The notes beneath the pieces are model-generated. The model searched no databases. It saw only the letters and a list, made by a program, of their open reading frames with translations, and was not told the origin of the DNA. Shown here one piece after another: positions 63,514 through 64,000 of a DNA stretch of 64,000 nt (positions are counted from its first letter, which is position 1; each line of letters opens with the position of its first letter). A program made the translations under genes and the position numbers. The stretch is from CALNYS01 sp964639935 (GTDB lineage: Bacteria; Planctomycetota; Phycisphaerae; Phycisphaerales; UBA1924): positions 1 to 64,000 of the forward strand of contig CAZXGT010000003.1 in assembly GCA_964639935.1 (NCBI GenBank), in the 5' to 3' direction.

Positions 63514-64000
63514 ATGGCCGTCTTTACCTACGAAGCGCTCGACGCCACCGGCAAGCCCACGAAGGGAAACGTCGAGGCCGCCAGCAACCAGGAAGCCATC
63601 CAGCAGCTCAAGCTGCAGGGCTACTACCCGACCGCCGTCAAGGAGACCAAGGGCAAGAAGTCCGCCGGGGCGAGAAAGAAGAAGGGCGCCAAGGGCGGCG
63701 CCTCGGCCAAGAAGAAGAAGGGCGGCGGCGGCATCGCGATCGGCGGCGTCTCCGCCAAGCAGCTCACCCTCTTCACGCGACAGATGTCCACGCTCCAGGA
63801 CGCCGGCCTCCCGCTGCTCCGATCCCTTCAGATTCTCGAGGGCCAGCTCAAGCCGAGCAAGCTCAAGAAGGTGCTCATCGACGTCACCGAGGACGTCGAG
63901 GGCGGCGCCTCGCTCTCAGAGTCCATGGCCAAGCACCCCAGGGTCTTCGACAAGCTCTACACCAAGATGGTCGCCGCGGGCGAGGCGGGCGGCGTTCTTG
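63514..64000 (+). CDS. PilC/GspF inner-membrane platform protein, N-terminal part (cut by window end)
   Basis: The visible 162 residues begin MAVFTYEALDATGKPTKGNV, the conserved start of PilC/GspF platform proteins, and continue into the first T2SSF domain (LTLFTRQMSTLQDAGLPLLR, SLQILEGQLKPSKLKKVLID, SESMAKHPRVFDKLYTKMVA). Between them, about residues 45-75, is a lysine/glycine-rich insert (ETKGKKSAGARKKKGAKGGA) that is longer than in most homologues. GGGAG precedes the ATG. It follows the second ATPase after 47 bases, making a coupled motor-platform unit. The 3' half is beyond the window. Confidence 0.92.
   Translation, partial: MAVFTYEALDATGKPTKGNVEAASNQEAIQQLKLQGYYPTAVKETKGKKSAGARKKKGAKGGASAKKKKGGGGIAIGGVSAKQLTLFTRQMSTLQDAGLPLLRSLQILEGQLKPSKLKKVLIDVTEDVEGGASLSESMAKHPRVFDKLYTKMVAAGEAGGVL

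Overview
This 64-kb window is GC-rich and densely coded, and looks like chromosome of a planctomycete, most likely class Phycisphaerae. The evidence for that placement: (1) two large pseudopilins with the planctomycete-type N-terminus (GFTLVELLVVIS / GFTLIELLA), one with an H-X9-DG motif; (2) a dockerin-like repeat of the form DLAALLSAWGG / DLAALVASWGG and a VPAP...RRRR C-terminal anchor; (3) secreted FG-GAP and orphan secreted proteins; (4) lpxB (lipid A, so an outer membrane) together with dcw-type genes (rsmH, an FtsL-like gene, ftsI); (5) type III glutamine synthetase. No phage, transposase, integrase or CRISPR array was seen, and the window reads as core chromosome with small accessory cassettes.

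Layout: 1-4.4 kb holds the recA 3' end, tRNA-Leu(CAG), a pseudopilin, and a divergent RNase HII-like gene coupled to ribD. 4.3-9.3 kb (minus) is a four-gene Gld-type ABC transporter operon (ATPase, permease, GldG-like, DUF4340). 9.5-15.1 kb holds a PAS/GAF/receiver protein, prmC, a small acidic protein, a family-4 glycosyltransferase and lipB. 15.2-19.2 kb (minus) is a cell-wall cluster rsmH - LysM protein - FtsL-like - ftsI, closed by an intrinsic terminator. 19.2-21.5 kb (minus) is an overlapping histidine kinase / NtrC-type regulator pair. 21.5-32.1 kb holds a TauE-type permease, a PfkB kinase, a 3D-domain protein, an SRAP protein, secreted proteins, a trypsin-like protease, a nine-repeat FG-GAP protein, a thioredoxin-like protein, an EAL protein and tRNA-Met. 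32.1-34.3 kb is glnN.

34.4-37.7 kb (minus) is the most interesting locus. A well-formed cobalamin riboswitch lies upstream of three overlapping genes: a secreted beta-propeller-like protein with a PEP-CTERM-like anchor, a surface protein ending in dockerin-like repeats, and a pseudopilin. The first two recall the BtuG-type propeller and companion cell-surface protein of Bacteroidetes vitamin B12 loci. I read the locus as a candidate planctomycete surface system for B12 capture, with different anchoring and an added pseudopilin. No B12 binding has been shown and no BtuB or TonB gene is in the window.

37.7-50.5 kb is mostly housekeeping and transport: ald, a large secreted orphan, trxB, a Kef-type antiporter, an NDUFA9-like protein, a dicarboxylate symporter, aspS, lpxB, an alpha/beta hydrolase and a DUF1643 protein. 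50.4-58.6 kb (minus) is coaB followed by an AddB/AddA-like nuclease-helicase pair, then arsR-arsM. 58.7-64 kb (plus) is a type IV pilus / type II secretion motor cluster with two PilB/GspE-type ATPases, PilT and a truncated PilC/GspF.

Many neighbouring genes overlap by ATGA or GTGA, so translational coupling is common, and GTG starts are frequent. Functions are read from motifs and recalled family patterns; no database search was run.
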